Shown: positions 28,068-37,354, counted from the first letter of the stretch. The stretch: DNA of 64,000 nt from Rhizobium leguminosarum bv. trifolii WSM1325 (GCA_000023185.1 CP001622.1:4703044-4767043), one strand, 5' to 3'. Notes: generated by a model not told the origin, from the sequence alone. A program made the numbers and translations.

Positions 28068-28685
28068 TCAGGCCGCCCGCGTGGCGATGAAGGCAGCCGT
28101 GCCGGCAAGGATGCCGGCGGCAACCCGGTTTAGCGCCTGCAAGGCCCGCGGCTCTCTCAGCATCGTGCGGGCCCGCGAGGCAAGCAGCATATAGGGCACG
28201 AGCACGACGATCAGCACCACGAAGGTGGCGGTGAGCAGGAGCGCATAGTCTCGCAGGCCGATATTGCCGATATCGATCAGCGTCGGCACCAGCGCGACAT
28301 AGAAGAGCATCGTCTTCGGATTGCCGAGCGTCACCAGCAGGCCGGAGAGGAAGGATAGGCCGATATTGGTGGATTTCCGCGCCGCGATATCCTGCGGCAA
28401 CAGCCCCGCCGTCCAGAGTTTCCAGGCGATGTAGCCGAGATAGAGGACGCCGGCGATCTTGATTGTTATGAACACCTCGGTGAAGGTTTGCGCCACGAAG
28501 GCAAGGCCGAGAATGACCGCTGTCAGATAGGCCATGTCGCCGAGCACCAGGCCGAGGCCCATGAAGAAGGTCTCGCGGAAATTCGAGCCGAGCGCACGCG
28601 CAACGATCGCGGTGATCCCGGGTCCCGGAATGGCCGCGGCGATGAACAGCGCTCCGGCATAGGTGATCAGGACGGTGAGGCTCAT
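28068..28685 (-). CDS. LysE-family amino-acid/metabolite exporter
   Basis: From the ATG at 28685 (MSLTVLITYAGALFIAAAIPGPG) the protein has 205 residues and about six transmembrane segments. The conserved LysE/RhtB N-terminal motif IPGPGITAIVARAL and the later LLVTLGNPKTMLFYVAL mark the family, which exports amino acids or homoserine lactone-like compounds. A longer frame to 28796 adds a non-membrane sequence and is rejected. The substrate is unknown. It lies divergent from the Dps gene. Confidence 0.88.
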   Translation of the reverse strand: MSLTVLITYAGALFIAAAIPGPGITAIVARALGSNFRETFFMGLGLVLGDMAYLTAVILGLAFVAQTFTEVFITIKIAGVLYLGYIAWKLWTAGLLPQDIAARKSTNIGLSFLSGLLVTLGNPKTMLFYVALVPTLIDIGNIGLRDYALLLTATFVVLIVVLVPYMLLASRARTMLREPRALQALNRVAAGILAGTAAFIATRAA

Positions 28686-28917
28686 CTTCTTAACCCTCAG
28701 GGCTTCCACCGCCCATCTATAGGCAAGCGCCGCTTCCTCATCAATGCTTTGGCGCTGATCGGTCCATAACCACAAGGAATAGGTCTGCTGGACCATGATC
28801 CACTTGGAAAGCGACCCGGCCTTGCTATTTCTCTCTCTGCAAATGCGCGATCAGCGCGGCCCGCCGCGTTTTCCCGGCCGGTGGCGCTAGAGATTTTCAT
28901 CACCAAGGAGAGATTAA

Positions 28918-29436
28918 ATGTCCCATACGCCAGCCGAAACCCGCAGGCTTTCGCCACTCAAGACGCCGTCCAGCCTGTCGACCAACGCCACTACCGATAT
29001 TTCGGCAGCGCTGACGGCGCTGCTCGCCGATGTCTTTACGCTTTATGTGAAGACCAAGAATTTCCATTGGCACATGTCCGGCCCGCATTTTCGCGACTAT
29101 CATCTGCTGCTCGACGAACAGGCGGAACAGATCTTCGCCATGACCGACGACATTGCCGAGCGTGCCCGCAAGATCGGCGGCACGACGCTGCGCTCCATCG
29201 GCCAGATCGCCCGCCAGCAACGCCTTTCGGACAATGACGCGGATTTCGTCACGCCCGAGGACATGTTGTCGGAACTGCGCGAGGACAACGCCCAGCTCGT
29301 TTCGCTGCTGCGCGAGGTGCATGGCCTTTGCGACGAGCATAATGATGTCGCAACCGCCAGCCTGATCGAGAACTGGATCGACGAGGGCGAGCGCCGCACC
29401 TGGTTCCTGTTCGAAACGACGCGCCCGCAGAGGTAA
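28918..29436 (+). CDS. Dps-family DNA-protection ferritin
   Basis: This 172-residue Dps protein forms dodecamers that store iron and protect DNA during starvation and oxidative stress. The ferroxidase-site segment is clear: VKTKNFHWHMSGPHF (His residues) and YHLLLDEQAEQI (Asp and Glu). DDIAERARKIGGTTLRS follows. The N-terminal 30 residues are basic and disordered-looking, as in DNA-binding Dps proteins. AAGGAGAG precedes the ATG. No clear OxyR or Fur-type site was seen upstream. Confidence 0.92.
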   Translation: MSHTPAETRRLSPLKTPSSLSTNATTDISAALTALLADVFTLYVKTKNFHWHMSGPHFRDYHLLLDEQAEQIFAMTDDIAERARKIGGTTLRSIGQIARQQRLSDNDADFVTPEDMLSELREDNAQLVSLLREVHGLCDEHNDVATASLIENWIDEGERRTWFLFETTRPQR

Positions 29437-29483
29437 TGTCGGCAACCGGGCGTCTCAGCCACCTGTGCCGGAACGCCCGGTTC

Positions 29484-30386
29484 TCAGCCCTCGATCGCCC
29501 GCGGCCGCAGCCAACGCGGCGTCCAGCCGAGATTCATGCCGGCGGCGGCAAGGAGAATGATCGCCGCGCCTGCGATCTGCATCGGCTGCAGCGCGTGGCC
29601 GAAGGCGAGCCGATCGACGAGGATCGCGGCGATCGGATAGATGAAGGACAGAGCGCCTGTGAGATGCGTCGGCAGCCTCTGGATCGCGCCGTAGAGCAGC
29701 ACATACATCAGCCCGGTATGGACGACGCCGACGGTCACCAGAATCGCCCAGGACCCAACATCCCCCGGCGGGTGGGAAAAATCCGTCATCGGCGCCAGCA
29801 TCAGCATGCCGGTTGCGACCTGGATGAGCGCGATCAGATGCGGCGGCGTGCCCTTCAGCCATTTCGCGGCAAGGGCTGCGAGCGCGTAGAAGAAGGCAGC
29901 CCCCAGCGCCATCAGAATGCCGAGGCCGTAGCCGTCGAACGCAGCGCCGCCCGCACCGGGTTTTGCCTGGACGATCGCCACCATGCCGGCGAAGGCGAGC
30001 GCCAGCCAGAACAGCTTGGTCGCGGTGATCTTCTCGCCGAGAAAGAGCGCGCCGAGCACGAGCAGCATGAAAGGCTGGGTGTTATAGACAGTCGTCGCGA
30101 TCGAGATCGTCGCATGCGAGTAGGAGGCAAACAGCAGTAGCCAGTTCAAGACGATGGCGACGCCGCCGAAAATGGCGATGCCGAAGGCGCGCAGCGTGAT
30201 GATGCCGGGCCGCAGCAGCCCGAGAGCGCCGCAGATGACCAGCAAAGTGAGCGCGCCGAACAGGCAGCGCCAGAAGACCACGCCGCTGACCGGTTGTCCC
30301 GACATGACGACGAACCAGCCGATCGTCCCCGAGATCAGCATCGCTGCCGTCATTTCCGCCGTGCCTCTTTTGATGTCGCTGCCCAT
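29484..30386 (-). CDS. DMT-family (EamA) transporter
   Basis: This protein of about 300 residues has ten predicted transmembrane segments and two EamA repeats. I choose the ATG at 30386 (MGSDIKRGTAEMTAAM) because GGAGG stands 5 bases upstream; four codons earlier another ATG exists. The segment NWLLLFASYSHATISIATTVYNTQPFMLL matches EamA repeat 1. It is divergent from an Lrp/AsnC regulator gene across 111 bp, a frequent pairing in which the regulator controls an amino-acid exporter. The substrate is not known. Confidence 0.88.
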   Translation of the reverse strand: MGSDIKRGTAEMTAAMLISGTIGWFVVMSGQPVSGVVFWRCLFGALTLLVICGALGLLRPGIITLRAFGIAIFGGVAIVLNWLLLFASYSHATISIATTVYNTQPFMLLVLGALFLGEKITATKLFWLALAFAGMVAIVQAKPGAGGAAFDGYGLGILMALGAAFFYALAALAAKWLKGTPPHLIALIQVATGMLMLAPMTDFSHPPGDVGSWAILVTVGVVHTGLMYVLLYGAIQRLPTHLTGALSFIYPIAAILVDRLAFGHALQPMQIAGAAIILLAAAGMNLGWTPRWLRPRAIEG

Positions 30387-30497
30387 GATTGCCTCCATTT
30401 CGATGGCATAAGAATATTGCGACGAGAGGCGATTTTATATAATGATAAGAAGGAAAATGACCGGAATTGCCTAATCATAAGAGGAGAATGACTCGCC

Positions 30498-30962
30498 GTG
30501 GCTAATGATGTGCAATCGCTCGACGAAATCGATCAGGCCATTCTGGAGGCGCTGGCCGGCAATGCGCGGATCTCGCTGAAGGAACTGGCGCAGCAGGTCG
30601 GCCTGTCTTCGCCCAGTGCCGCCGAGCGCCTGCGCCGGCTGGAGGAGCGCGGCGTCATCAAGGCCTTCACCATCGATCTCGATCCCGCCGCCGTCGGTTA
30701 TCCCCTGCAGGCCATCGTGCGCGTGCGTCCGCTGCCAGGGCAGCTGCACATCGTCGAGCGGATCATCCAGGAAATTCCCGAAATCATCGAATGCGACAAG
30801 GTGACGGGTGATGATTGTTTTATCGCTCGCCTGGTCATCCGCTCGATGGCCGACCTCGACGGCATTCTCGACCGGGTCGCCGAAAGGGCGGAGACCAACA
30901 CCGCGATGATCAAAGCCTCGCCCGTCAAGCGCCGCCTGCCGCCGCTTTCACGCCGGAAATAG
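30498..30962 (+). CDS. Lrp/AsnC-family transcriptional regulator
   Basis: This 154-residue regulator has an N-terminal helix-turn-helix (LDEIDQAILEALAGNARISLKEL, then VGLSSPSAAERLRRLEERGVI) and the ligand-sensing RAM domain (VGYPLQAIVRVRPL; EIIECDKVTGDDCFIARLV). Translation likely starts at the GTG at 30498, with GAGGAG 11 bases upstream. Being divergent from the EamA transporter gene, it probably controls that exporter in response to an amino acid. The short AT-rich divergent region (30399-30497) is its likely binding area. Confidence 0.9.
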   Translation: MANDVQSLDEIDQAILEALAGNARISLKELAQQVGLSSPSAAERLRRLEERGVIKAFTIDLDPAAVGYPLQAIVRVRPLPGQLHIVERIIQEIPEIIECDKVTGDDCFIARLVIRSMADLDGILDRVAERAETNTAMIKASPVKRRLPPLSRRK

Positions 30963-30968
30963 AGGGAT

Positions 30969-31868
30969 CTAGAATTCCGCCATCGGCGACAGCATCGCCG
31001 GAAAATCCAGGGTGGCATCGCCGAGCCCGCGCAGCATCAGCCTCGTGCCGCTTTCCAACTGATGTGGAACACCCTCCCAGCCGAGCTTGTCGGGACGGAA
31101 CAGCACCTCGACGGAGGCGGGCACGATCTCCAGTCCGCCAAGGATCGCGGCAAGCGAGGGCATCTCCGCCGCCACGACGTCGAGAAGGCTGAAGCGGCCC
31201 GCCTCATCGATCTTCCAGGCAATCACCGCCTGTTTGTCTTCCAGGAAGCTGATGCGGACATCCGGATCGAGCTGGGTGTTGATCAGAAACATCGCCGCAT
31301 TGACCGTGACCGCCAGCGAGGTCGAAACCGGGCTTCGTCCTTTCAACAGCGATTGCAGCAGGGCAAGATCATCCGCATTCGTCGGTAAAAGCGGCCGGGC
31401 GGGTGCGGCGGAAGACGAAGGGGCGGGTGCCGCTCCCTCATATCGGTGCAGGGGTATCGCGTGGAAACCGTAGGCTTCGTAGAGCGACGGCTTGTCGGTA
31501 TAGAGGATGACGGCTTCAAAGCCTTGCTGCTCGCACCAGTCGAGCGCTTTCACCGTGACGTCGCGATAGAGCCCGCGGCCGCGCCATGGCGGCCGCACGG
31601 CGCCCGATTGCAGCCCGGCAGCATGGACGATCCTGCCGTTGAGGACGAAGGGCAGCGCAAAGGCCGAGATATTGGCCGCAAGCTTACCTTCGGCATCGAA
31701 CCAGCCGAAGGGCATGCTCGTCGGATCGGGTCCGCCAAGCTGTTGCAGCGGCCCGATATCGATGCCGAAAATATCCTTGAGCAGGCAGACCAGGGCCGCC
31801 CAGCCGGCAGGGTCGCCGAAATAATCCTGCCGGAAGGTCAGGCCCGCGCTGTCGAGGCGCTCTGCCAT
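30969..31868 (-). CDS. GNAT-family N-acetyltransferase with C-terminal extension
   Basis: This 299-residue protein has an N-terminal GNAT fold (FVLNGRIVHAAGLQSGAVRPPWRGRGLYRDVTVKAL, whose RGRGLYRDV is the acetyl-CoA loop). A further 150 residues continue to a SLLDVVAAEMPSL beta-rich segment. This arrangement recalls Eis-like acetyltransferases with a sterol-carrier-type domain. Its start codon overlaps the dut stop as CATCA on the + strand (one shared base), so the two are coupled. The acceptor is unknown. Confidence 0.8.
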   Translation of the reverse strand: MAERLDSAGLTFRQDYFGDPAGWAALVCLLKDIFGIDIGPLQQLGGPDPTSMPFGWFDAEGKLAANISAFALPFVLNGRIVHAAGLQSGAVRPPWRGRGLYRDVTVKALDWCEQQGFEAVILYTDKPSLYEAYGFHAIPLHRYEGAAPAPSSSAAPARPLLPTNADDLALLQSLLKGRSPVSTSLAVTVNAAMFLINTQLDPDVRISFLEDKQAVIAWKIDEAGRFSLLDVVAAEMPSLAAILGGLEIVPASVEVLFRPDKLGWEGVPHQLESGTRLMLRGLGDATLDFPAMLSPMAEF

Positions 31869-32338
31869 CAGACGCCGGTGGAGCCGAAGCCGCCTGCGCC
31901 GCGCATCGTTTCGCTTGCCTCGGTGATCTCCGCCACCCGCGCCTGGGTCACCGGCGCGATCACCATCTGGGCGATGCGCATGCCGCGCGAGATGACGAAG
32001 GCTTCGTCGCCGAGATTGGCGAGCAGCACCTTCACTTCGCCGCGATAGTCGCTGTCGACGGTGCCTGGTGAATTCAGGCAGGTGATGCCGTTTTTGAAGG
32101 CCAGGCCGGAGCGTGGCCGCACCTGTCCCTCGAAACCTTCGGGGATCTCGAAGATGAAGCCGGTCGGCACCAGCGCCCGCTTGCCGGGCAGAAGCGTCAG
32201 CGGTGTTGCCTCGTCGACGGCGGCACGCAGGTCCATGCCTGCCGCTCCCTTGCTTTCATAGGCGGGAAGGTCGAGGCCTTCGCCATTGGCCAAGCGGATG
32301 AGGTTCAGCGTCGGGCGCGTATCGTGATGAATGGTCAT
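31868..32338 (-). CDS. dut: Deoxyuridine 5'-triphosphate nucleotidohydrolase (dUTPase)
   Basis: The trimeric dUTPase removes dUTP and supplies dUMP. The 156-residue protein shows all five motifs: [11 protein letters not shown] (I), [11 protein letters not shown] (II), [15 protein letters not shown] (III), [12 protein letters not shown] (IV) and GAGGFGSTG near the C-terminus (V). It is followed by the GNAT gene with a one-base overlap. In other rhizobia dut tends to lie near coaBC and ubiB, but here those are 12 and 26 kb away. Confidence 0.96.
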   Translation of the reverse strand: MTIHHDTRPTLNLIRLANGEGLDLPAYESKGAAGMDLRAAVDEATPLTLLPGKRALVPTGFIFEIPEGFEGQVRPRSGLAFKNGITCLNSPGTVDSDYRGEVKVLLANLGDEAFVISRGMRIAQMVIAPVTQARVAEITEASETMRGAGGFGSTGV

Positions 32339-32429
32339 AGCCCATTACTTTGCGTCCGAGGGCCTCAGGTCAATTGCATTGCCGGGCTTTAATCGCTAGA
32401 TACGCGGCAATTCCACAGGATTCACAAGC

Positions 32430-34013
32430 ATGGCCGAAAGTCTCGCCGAGGCGGTCTCCCGCCGCCGCACATTCGCTATTATCGCCCACCCGGACGCGGG
32501 TAAGACGACGCTCACCGAAAAGCTGCTGCTGTTCGGTGGCGCCATTCAGCTTGCCGGCGAAGTCAAGGCGAAGAAGGATCGCATGCAGACGCGCTCCGAC
32601 TGGATGAAGATCGAGCGCGAACGCGGCATCTCCGTCGTCACCTCGGTGATGACCTTCGAATATAACGATAATGTCTTCAACATCCTCGACACGCCGGGTC
32701 ACGAGGACTTCGCCGACGACACCTATCGCACACTGACCGCCGTCGACGCCGCCGTCATGGTCATCGATGCCGCCAAGGGTATCGAGCCGCGCACGCTGAA
32801 GCTCTTCGAAGTCTGCCGCATGCGCGATATCCCGATCATCACCTTCATCAACAAGATGGACCGCGAAAGCCGCGATCCCTTCGAGATCCTCGATGAGGTG
32901 GAAGAGAAGCTGGCGCTGGATACGGCGCCGATCACCTGGCCGATCGGCCGCTCGAAGACCTTCTGCGGCTCGTACAATATCGCCGCCAACACGGTGCGCG
33001 GTTCGGATACCGAAATCGAGGGAACGCCGGTCAACGGTCCGCAAAGCGTGGCCGGCAGGCTGCCGGAAAACGAGCGCCAGGTCTTCGTCGAGGAGACCGA
33101 GCTCGCGATCGAGGCCTGCCGTCCGTTCGACCGCCAGGCCTTCCTCGAAGGCCATATGACGCCGGTTTTCTTCGGCTCGGCGCTGCGCAATTACGGCGTT
33201 CGCGACCTCATCAACGCGCTCGGCGATTTTGCGCCGCCACCGCGGGACCAGGTCGCCGATACCAGGATCGTGCACGCGACCGACGACAAGATGACGGCCT
33301 TCGTCTTCAAGATCCAGGCCAACATGGACCCCAACCACCGCGACCGCATCGCCTTTGCCCGCATCTGCTCCGGCAAGCTCGAGCGCGGCATGAAGGCAAG
33401 GCTTGCCCGCACCGGCAAGCAGCTCGGCCTGACGGCGCCGCAATTCTTCTTCGCCTCGCAGCGCCAGCTCGCCGACACCGCCTATGCCGGCGACGTCGTC
33501 GGCATTCCCAACCACGGCACGCTCCGGATCGGCGATACGCTGACCGAAGGTGAATCGCTGGTCTTCCAGGGCGTGCCGAACTTCTCGCCGGAGATCCTGC
33601 GCCGCGTGCGCCTGGAAGACGCAATGAAGGCGAAGAAGCTGAAGGAAGCCCTGCAGCAGATGGCCGAAGAAGGCGTCGTCCAGCTGTTTTCGCCGGAAGA
33701 CGGCTCGCCGGCGATCGTCGGCGTCGTCGGTGCCCTGCAGCTCGACGTCCTGAAGGAGCGGCTGATGGCCGAATACGGCCTGCCGGTCTCCTTCGAAATG
33801 TCGCGTTTCTCCGTCTGCCGCTGGATCTCGGCCGAGCAGCCGGCCGATCTGGAAAAATTCCTCACCGTCAAGCGGGGCGATATCGCCCGCGATCTCGACG
33901 GCGACCCGGTCTTCCTCGCCCAGGATGGTTTCTCGCTGCGCTACGAGTCAGAGCGCCATCCGGCGATCAAGATGGTCGCCATCAAGGAATATCACGCCGC
34001 CAAGGCGGCGTGA
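32430..34013 (+). CDS. prfC: Peptide chain release factor 3
   Basis: RF3 is the GTPase that recycles RF1/RF2 from the ribosome. The 527-residue protein has G1 AHPDAGKTTLTEKLL, the switch region RGISVVTSVMTFEY, G3 DTPGHEDFADDTYR and G4 FINKMDRESRDPFE. The RF3-specific C-terminal domain (VVGALQLDVLKERLMAEYGL) follows. The length is normal. It faces the LysR gene with 3 bp between the stops. Confidence 0.96.
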   Translation: MAESLAEAVSRRRTFAIIAHPDAGKTTLTEKLLLFGGAIQLAGEVKAKKDRMQTRSDWMKIERERGISVVTSVMTFEYNDNVFNILDTPGHEDFADDTYRTLTAVDAAVMVIDAAKGIEPRTLKLFEVCRMRDIPIITFINKMDRESRDPFEILDEVEEKLALDTAPITWPIGRSKTFCGSYNIAANTVRGSDTEIEGTPVNGPQSVAGRLPENERQVFVEETELAIEACRPFDRQAFLEGHMTPVFFGSALRNYGVRDLINALGDFAPPPRDQVADTRIVHATDDKMTAFVFKIQANMDPNHRDRIAFARICSGKLERGMKARLARTGKQLGLTAPQFFFASQRQLADTAYAGDVVGIPNHGTLRIGDTLTEGESLVFQGVPNFSPEILRRVRLEDAMKAKKLKEALQQMAEEGVVQLFSPEDGSPAIVGVVGALQLDVLKERLMAEYGLPVSFEMSRFSVCRWISAEQPADLEKFLTVKRGDIARDLDGDPVFLAQDGFSLRYESERHPAIKMVAIKEYHAAKAA

Positions 34014-34016
34014 TCA

Positions 34017-34907
34017 TCATCCCGCAAGCCGCTCGGCCAGGAAGTCGACGACGGCGCGCACTGCCGGCAGCTGGCCGCGTCGGTGCGGCATCAGGATCGT
34101 CGTTTCGATGCTGCCGGCCGTCCATTCCGGCAGCACCCGCACCAGCCGCCCGTCCGCCAGCGCCTTGCGGCAGACGGATGTCGGCAGGCAGGTAATGCCG
34201 AGCCCCGACATGGCCATTTCCATCAAGACATAGGGCTCATCCGCCGCCATGACGGAATGCAGCCTGACGAGAGCCTCGTCGCCGCCCGAATAAAGCCGCC
34301 ACTGGTCCTCCGTCAGGCTGGTCATGATCGTCGCATGCTCTGCCAGCTCCTCCGGCCGGCGCGGTTCGCCATGGGCACCCACATAATCCGGCGAGGCGAG
34401 GATGAAGAAGGGGTGGCTGGCGAGCTTCCGCTGCACCAGCGCCGAATCCGGCAGCGGCCCACGGTGGCTGCGCAGCGCGATGTCGAAGCCTTCCTGGACG
34501 ATATCGACGAAGCGGTCCGTCACGTGCACGGAAAGCCGCAGCTTCGGATAGCGTGCCGCCAGCGCCGGCAGATGCTCCGTCAAGGTAAACTGCGCCGTCG
34601 GCACCGAGGCGGTCAGGCGAACGCTGCCGGCGGGTTCGGCCAGATGCCGCCGCACGATGCCCTCGGCCATCTCCGCCTCGATGATCGAGGCCTGGGCATG
34701 CTGAAAGAATTCCCGGCCGAGCTCGGTCAGCGCGAAGCTTCGCGACGTGCGCTGGATCAGCCGCACGCCAAGCCGCCTCTCCAACTCCGCAACCCGCTTG
34801 CTCACCGTCGATTTCGGAATGCCGAGATGTCTGGCGGCGGCGGTAAAGCTGCCGCTGTCGACGGCCTGCACGAAGAGATGGAGGTCGTTGAGGTTGAAGA
34901 GCGTCAT
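34017..34907 (-). CDS. LysR-family regulator
   Basis: The start at 34907 (MTLFNLNDLHLFVQAVDSGSF) gives 296 residues; a longer frame would consume the divergent promoter. The N-terminal winged helix has FTAAARHLGIPKSTVSKRVAELE, and the sensor domain contains DIALRSHRGPLPDSALVQRKL typical of the CrgA/AaeR-like branch. It lies divergent from a GST gene across 114 bp, which contains 8-base inverted arms, so it probably regulates that gene. Confidence 0.9.
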   Translation of the reverse strand: MTLFNLNDLHLFVQAVDSGSFTAAARHLGIPKSTVSKRVAELERRLGVRLIQRTSRSFALTELGREFFQHAQASIIEAEMAEGIVRRHLAEPAGSVRLTASVPTAQFTLTEHLPALAARYPKLRLSVHVTDRFVDIVQEGFDIALRSHRGPLPDSALVQRKLASHPFFILASPDYVGAHGEPRRPEELAEHATIMTSLTEDQWRLYSGGDEALVRLHSVMAADEPYVLMEMAMSGLGITCLPTSVCRKALADGRLVRVLPEWTAGSIETTILMPHRRGQLPAVRAVVDFLAERLAG

Positions 34908-34922
34908 CGTCAGCTTCCGGAT

Positions 34923-34972
34923 ATGTGGACATTGCGATGCATTTATAGCCTCTACCGCATGATCGTCCACAT
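34923..34972. promoter_or_regulatory. Inverted repeat between LysR and GST genes
   Basis: ATGTGGAC (34923-34930) and GTCCACAT (34965-34972) are perfect inverted arms, centres 42 bp apart, in the divergent promoter region. This spacing suits two LysR-type half sites or one looped operator. Confidence 0.5.
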
Positions 34973-35021
34973 CTTCACATTGATCGCGTCCAAACGGGTT
35001 CAATTCTGAAAGGAACGATTG

Positions 35022-35729
35022 ATGTCACCCATATTATTTTACGGCGTGCCGGAAGGCTGCTCCTTCGGCTCGATCGTCGCGCTGGAATGGTCCGGCCTGC
35101 CTTATCGGCTCTGCCGCGTCGAGATGCCGGAAATGGTCTCCACCGATGACTACGCCAAGATCAATGCGGTCGGCGAAACGCCGTCGCTGCTGCTCGAAGA
35201 TGGCAGGACGATCAGCGAAAGCATGGCGATCCTCCACCATATCGGCGCCGGCGCGATTGGCAAAGGTCTGGGTTTTGTGCAGGGGTCGGCGGATTTCGAT
35301 CGCCTGAACCAGATGCTCTCCTTTCTCAACACCACCTTCTTCAAGGCCTTCGGCCCGCTCTGGTATGCGATCGAGCATCCAATGGAGCCGGAAGAGAAAC
35401 AGGTCCTCACCGCCTATGGAATCGCGGCGGTCGAAAAGGCGCATCATACGCTGGAGCGTCTGCTCGAAGGTCGCGAATGGCTTCTCGGCAATGGGCCGAG
35501 CCTGGCGGATGCCTATTTCGTCGGCATCGCCCGCTGGAACGACTTTCACCAGGTCGTCGACCGCCGGCAGTTTCCCGGCCTGCATCGCCTCTATGAGCGC
35601 ATGCAGCAGGAACCGGCCGTGCGTTTTGCCCATGCGATCGAGCATCGGCAGGAGGCGAAAAGCAGCGGCGGTTTCCGCGGCGAGGTCGATCTGGCCGAGG
35701 CACTCGGCCTGTTGAGACAGGCGGCCTGA
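35022..35729 (+). CDS. Glutathione S-transferase family protein (second)
   Basis: This 235-residue GST has an N-terminal thioredoxin-like fold (ILFYGVPEGCSFGSIVALEW; GETPSLLLEDGRTISESMAIL) and a C-terminal helical domain with the N-capping-type segment LLGNGPSLADAYFVG. The N-terminal Cys-Ser (EGCSFGS) is the likely thiol contact. The ATG at 35022 follows AAAGGAA. It is divergent from the LysR gene and probably under its control. The substrate is unknown. Confidence 0.88.
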   Translation: MSPILFYGVPEGCSFGSIVALEWSGLPYRLCRVEMPEMVSTDDYAKINAVGETPSLLLEDGRTISESMAILHHIGAGAIGKGLGFVQGSADFDRLNQMLSFLNTTFFKAFGPLWYAIEHPMEPEEKQVLTAYGIAAVEKAHHTLERLLEGREWLLGNGPSLADAYFVGIARWNDFHQVVDRRQFPGLHRLYERMQQEPAVRFAHAIEHRQEAKSSGGFRGEVDLAEALGLLRQAA

Positions 35730-35737
35730 TCGCCGCA

Positions 35738-35764
35738 GCCGTCGCACCTTTGCGGTGCGACGGC
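35738..35764. terminator. Bidirectional hairpin between convergent GST and RidA genes
   Basis: GCCGTCGCACC and GGTGCGACGGC form an 11-bp perfect stem around TTTGC, 9 bp after the GST stop and 11 bp before the RidA stop. There is no long T-run, but the placement fits a shared terminator. Confidence 0.6.
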
Positions 35765-35774
35765 CGATCTGCCG

Positions 35775-36161
35775 TCAGCCGGCGGCGACGATCTCGATCT
35801 CGACGAGCCAGTCGTCGCGCAGCGTTTCGACGATGATCGCCGTGGTCGGCACGGCGCGGCCGCCAAGTGCCCGAAGACGGGCATTCTGGTTCGCCTCCAT
35901 AAAGGCGCCGTCGCTGAGATAGCTCGTCAGCCGCACGATATTGTCCACCGTCATATCAGCGGACGTGAGGATGGCGCGCAGATTGGACCAGATGAGCTCC
36001 AATTGCCCATCCAGATCGGCGGCGGCCATTCCCCGTTGATCGAGACCCATGGTGCCGCTGACGAAGAGCAGCCGGGACGATTGCCTGACCTCCAGCGCAT
36101 GGATGTAATCAGGGCTGGCCGCATAGATCCCGTTTGCTGGATTGTGCGCGATCATCTCCAT
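35775..36161 (-). CDS. RidA/YjgF-family enamine/imine deaminase-like protein
   Basis: This 128-residue protein has the RidA layout: RLLFVSGTMGLDQRG, LELIWSNLRAILTSADMTVDNIVRL, and VPTTAIIVETL at the C-terminus. The canonical Arg near the C-terminus that binds the substrate carboxylate (R105 in RidA) is replaced: the segment reads RAVPTTAIIVE rather than RxxVxVAxLP. It may therefore be an Rid-family member other than archetypal RidA. It is divergent from an Lrp/AsnC regulator gene across 81 bp, probably its regulator. Confidence 0.85.
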   Translation of the reverse strand: MEMIAHNPANGIYAASPDYIHALEVRQSSRLLFVSGTMGLDQRGMAAADLDGQLELIWSNLRAILTSADMTVDNIVRLTSYLSDGAFMEANQNARLRALGGRAVPTTAIIVETLRDDWLVEIEIVAAG

Positions 36162-36190
36162 GAGATTCCTCCTCCTCCGAATATCCTATT

Positions 36191-36220
36191 GAAGAATGCC
36201 AGTATCGGCGATTATTCTTC
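36191..36220. promoter_or_regulatory. Inverted repeat in RidA/Lrp divergent promoter
   Basis: GAAGAAT (36191-36197) and ATTCTTC (36214-36220) are perfect 7-base inverted arms, 23 bases apart in the 81-bp divergent region. A related GAAGAATATT occurs at 36310-36319 inside the regulator gene. These are plausible Lrp/AsnC-type sites. Confidence 0.45.
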
Positions 36221-36242
36221 GGCAGAAAGGGGAGTTTGCGGA

Positions 36243-36770
36243 ATGGCGAAAAATACAGACGATCTTCGGCAGGGACGCAGGCAGCAGCCGGTCATCGATG
36301 CCTTCGACCGAAGAATATTAGCCGCGCTCGCCGCCGACAGCAGCCAGAGTTATGCCAGGCTTGGTGAAGCGGTCGGCCTGTCGGCGCCGGCCGTGCATGA
36401 GCGGGTGCGCCGCCTGAGACAATCCGGCGCCATCAAGGGCGTGCATGCCGCGCTGGATGGCGCAGCGCTCGGCAAACCGCTGCTTGCCTTCGTACATGTG
36501 GAGGCGGCCGGTTGGGGCAAGAGCGAGCGGCTGATGCAGGTGCTGCAGTTTCCCGAGGTCGAGGAGATGCATTCGGTCGCCGGCGACGCCAGCGTTCTCT
36601 TCAAGGTCCGCACCACCAGCCCGCAGGCCTTGGAGGCTTTTCTCGCCCAGATCCATGCCGTTCCCGGCGTCACCGGCACCCGCAGCTATATCGCGCTTTC
36701 CACTTATCTGGAGCGTCCGGTCCAGGCCGGCTTCACCGACAACTGGCCGGATATGCCCCCGCCGGAATAG
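36243..36770 (+). CDS. Lrp/AsnC-family regulator (second)
   Basis: From the ATG at 36243 (MAKNTDDLRQGRRQQ) the protein has 175 residues: a short basic N-terminal arm, a helix-turn-helix (VGLSAPAVHERVRRLRQSG), then the RAM sensing domain (HVEAAGWGKSERLMQVLQFP; HSVAGDASVLFKVRT). A longer frame upstream overlaps the RidA gene and is rejected. Its position divergent from the RidA-type gene suggests it controls imine/enamine or amino-acid catabolic genes. Confidence 0.88.
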   Translation: MAKNTDDLRQGRRQQPVIDAFDRRILAALAADSSQSYARLGEAVGLSAPAVHERVRRLRQSGAIKGVHAALDGAALGKPLLAFVHVEAAGWGKSERLMQVLQFPEVEEMHSVAGDASVLFKVRTTSPQALEAFLAQIHAVPGVTGTRSYIALSTYLERPVQAGFTDNWPDMPPPE

Positions 36771-36862
36771 GCTCGTGGCAAGCGTTATCGACGAGATGTT
36801 CCATGAAATATAACGCCATGGCATAGTCCCGGCCGATTTTGCGGTTTGAATGAGGAAAAGCC

Positions 36863-37354
36863 ATGGTCCGTGAAAATGAAATCCGCGACAACGAAGTGGC
36901 GATCGAGCCGCCGGAGCCGACCGATGCAGGCCTCGTTTTCATCGGCCGCATCGCCACGCCGTGGACGTCACGGCCGGAAACGCCGCGTCAAGGCCGTCAT
37001 GATGGCCCGCTTTGCCGGATCCAGATCTTTGAGCCCTGGGTGCCGGCACTACAGGGCGTCGAGGCTTTCGAGCGGCTGGAAGTTCTCTACTGGCTCGATC
37101 GGTCTCGCCGCGACTTGCTCCTGCAAAGCCCGGCGCGGACCGGCAAGACCCACGGGACCTTTTCGCTTCGCTCGCCGGTCCGGCCCAATCCGATCGGCAC
37201 CTCGATCGTCCGGCTCGAAGCCGTCGAAGGCGCGGTTCTGCTTGTGCGCGGTCTCGATTGTCTCGACGGTACGCCGCTTCTCGACCTGAAGCCGGACCGC
37301 ACGCTCTTTACGCCGATCGCACCGCCGCAGCCGGGTGATTTTGAGACCGGCTGA
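36863..37354 (+). CDS. trmO: tRNA (N6-threonylcarbamoyladenosine-37)-N6-methyltransferase TrmO
   Basis: TrmO methylates t6A37 in tRNA to m6t6A with SAM. The 163-residue protein has the TsaA/TrmO single beta-barrel features: [32 protein letters not shown], and the strongly conserved [32 protein letters not shown] follows near the C-terminus. The length is on the short side but normal for alphaproteobacterial forms. It appears monocistronic. Confidence 0.92.
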   Translation: MVRENEIRDNEVAIEPPEPTDAGLVFIGRIATPWTSRPETPRQGRHDGPLCRIQIFEPWVPALQGVEAFERLEVLYWLDRSRRDLLLQSPARTGKTHGTFSLRSPVRPNPIGTSIVRLEAVEGAVLLVRGLDCLDGTPLLDLKPDRTLFTPIAPPQPGDFETG

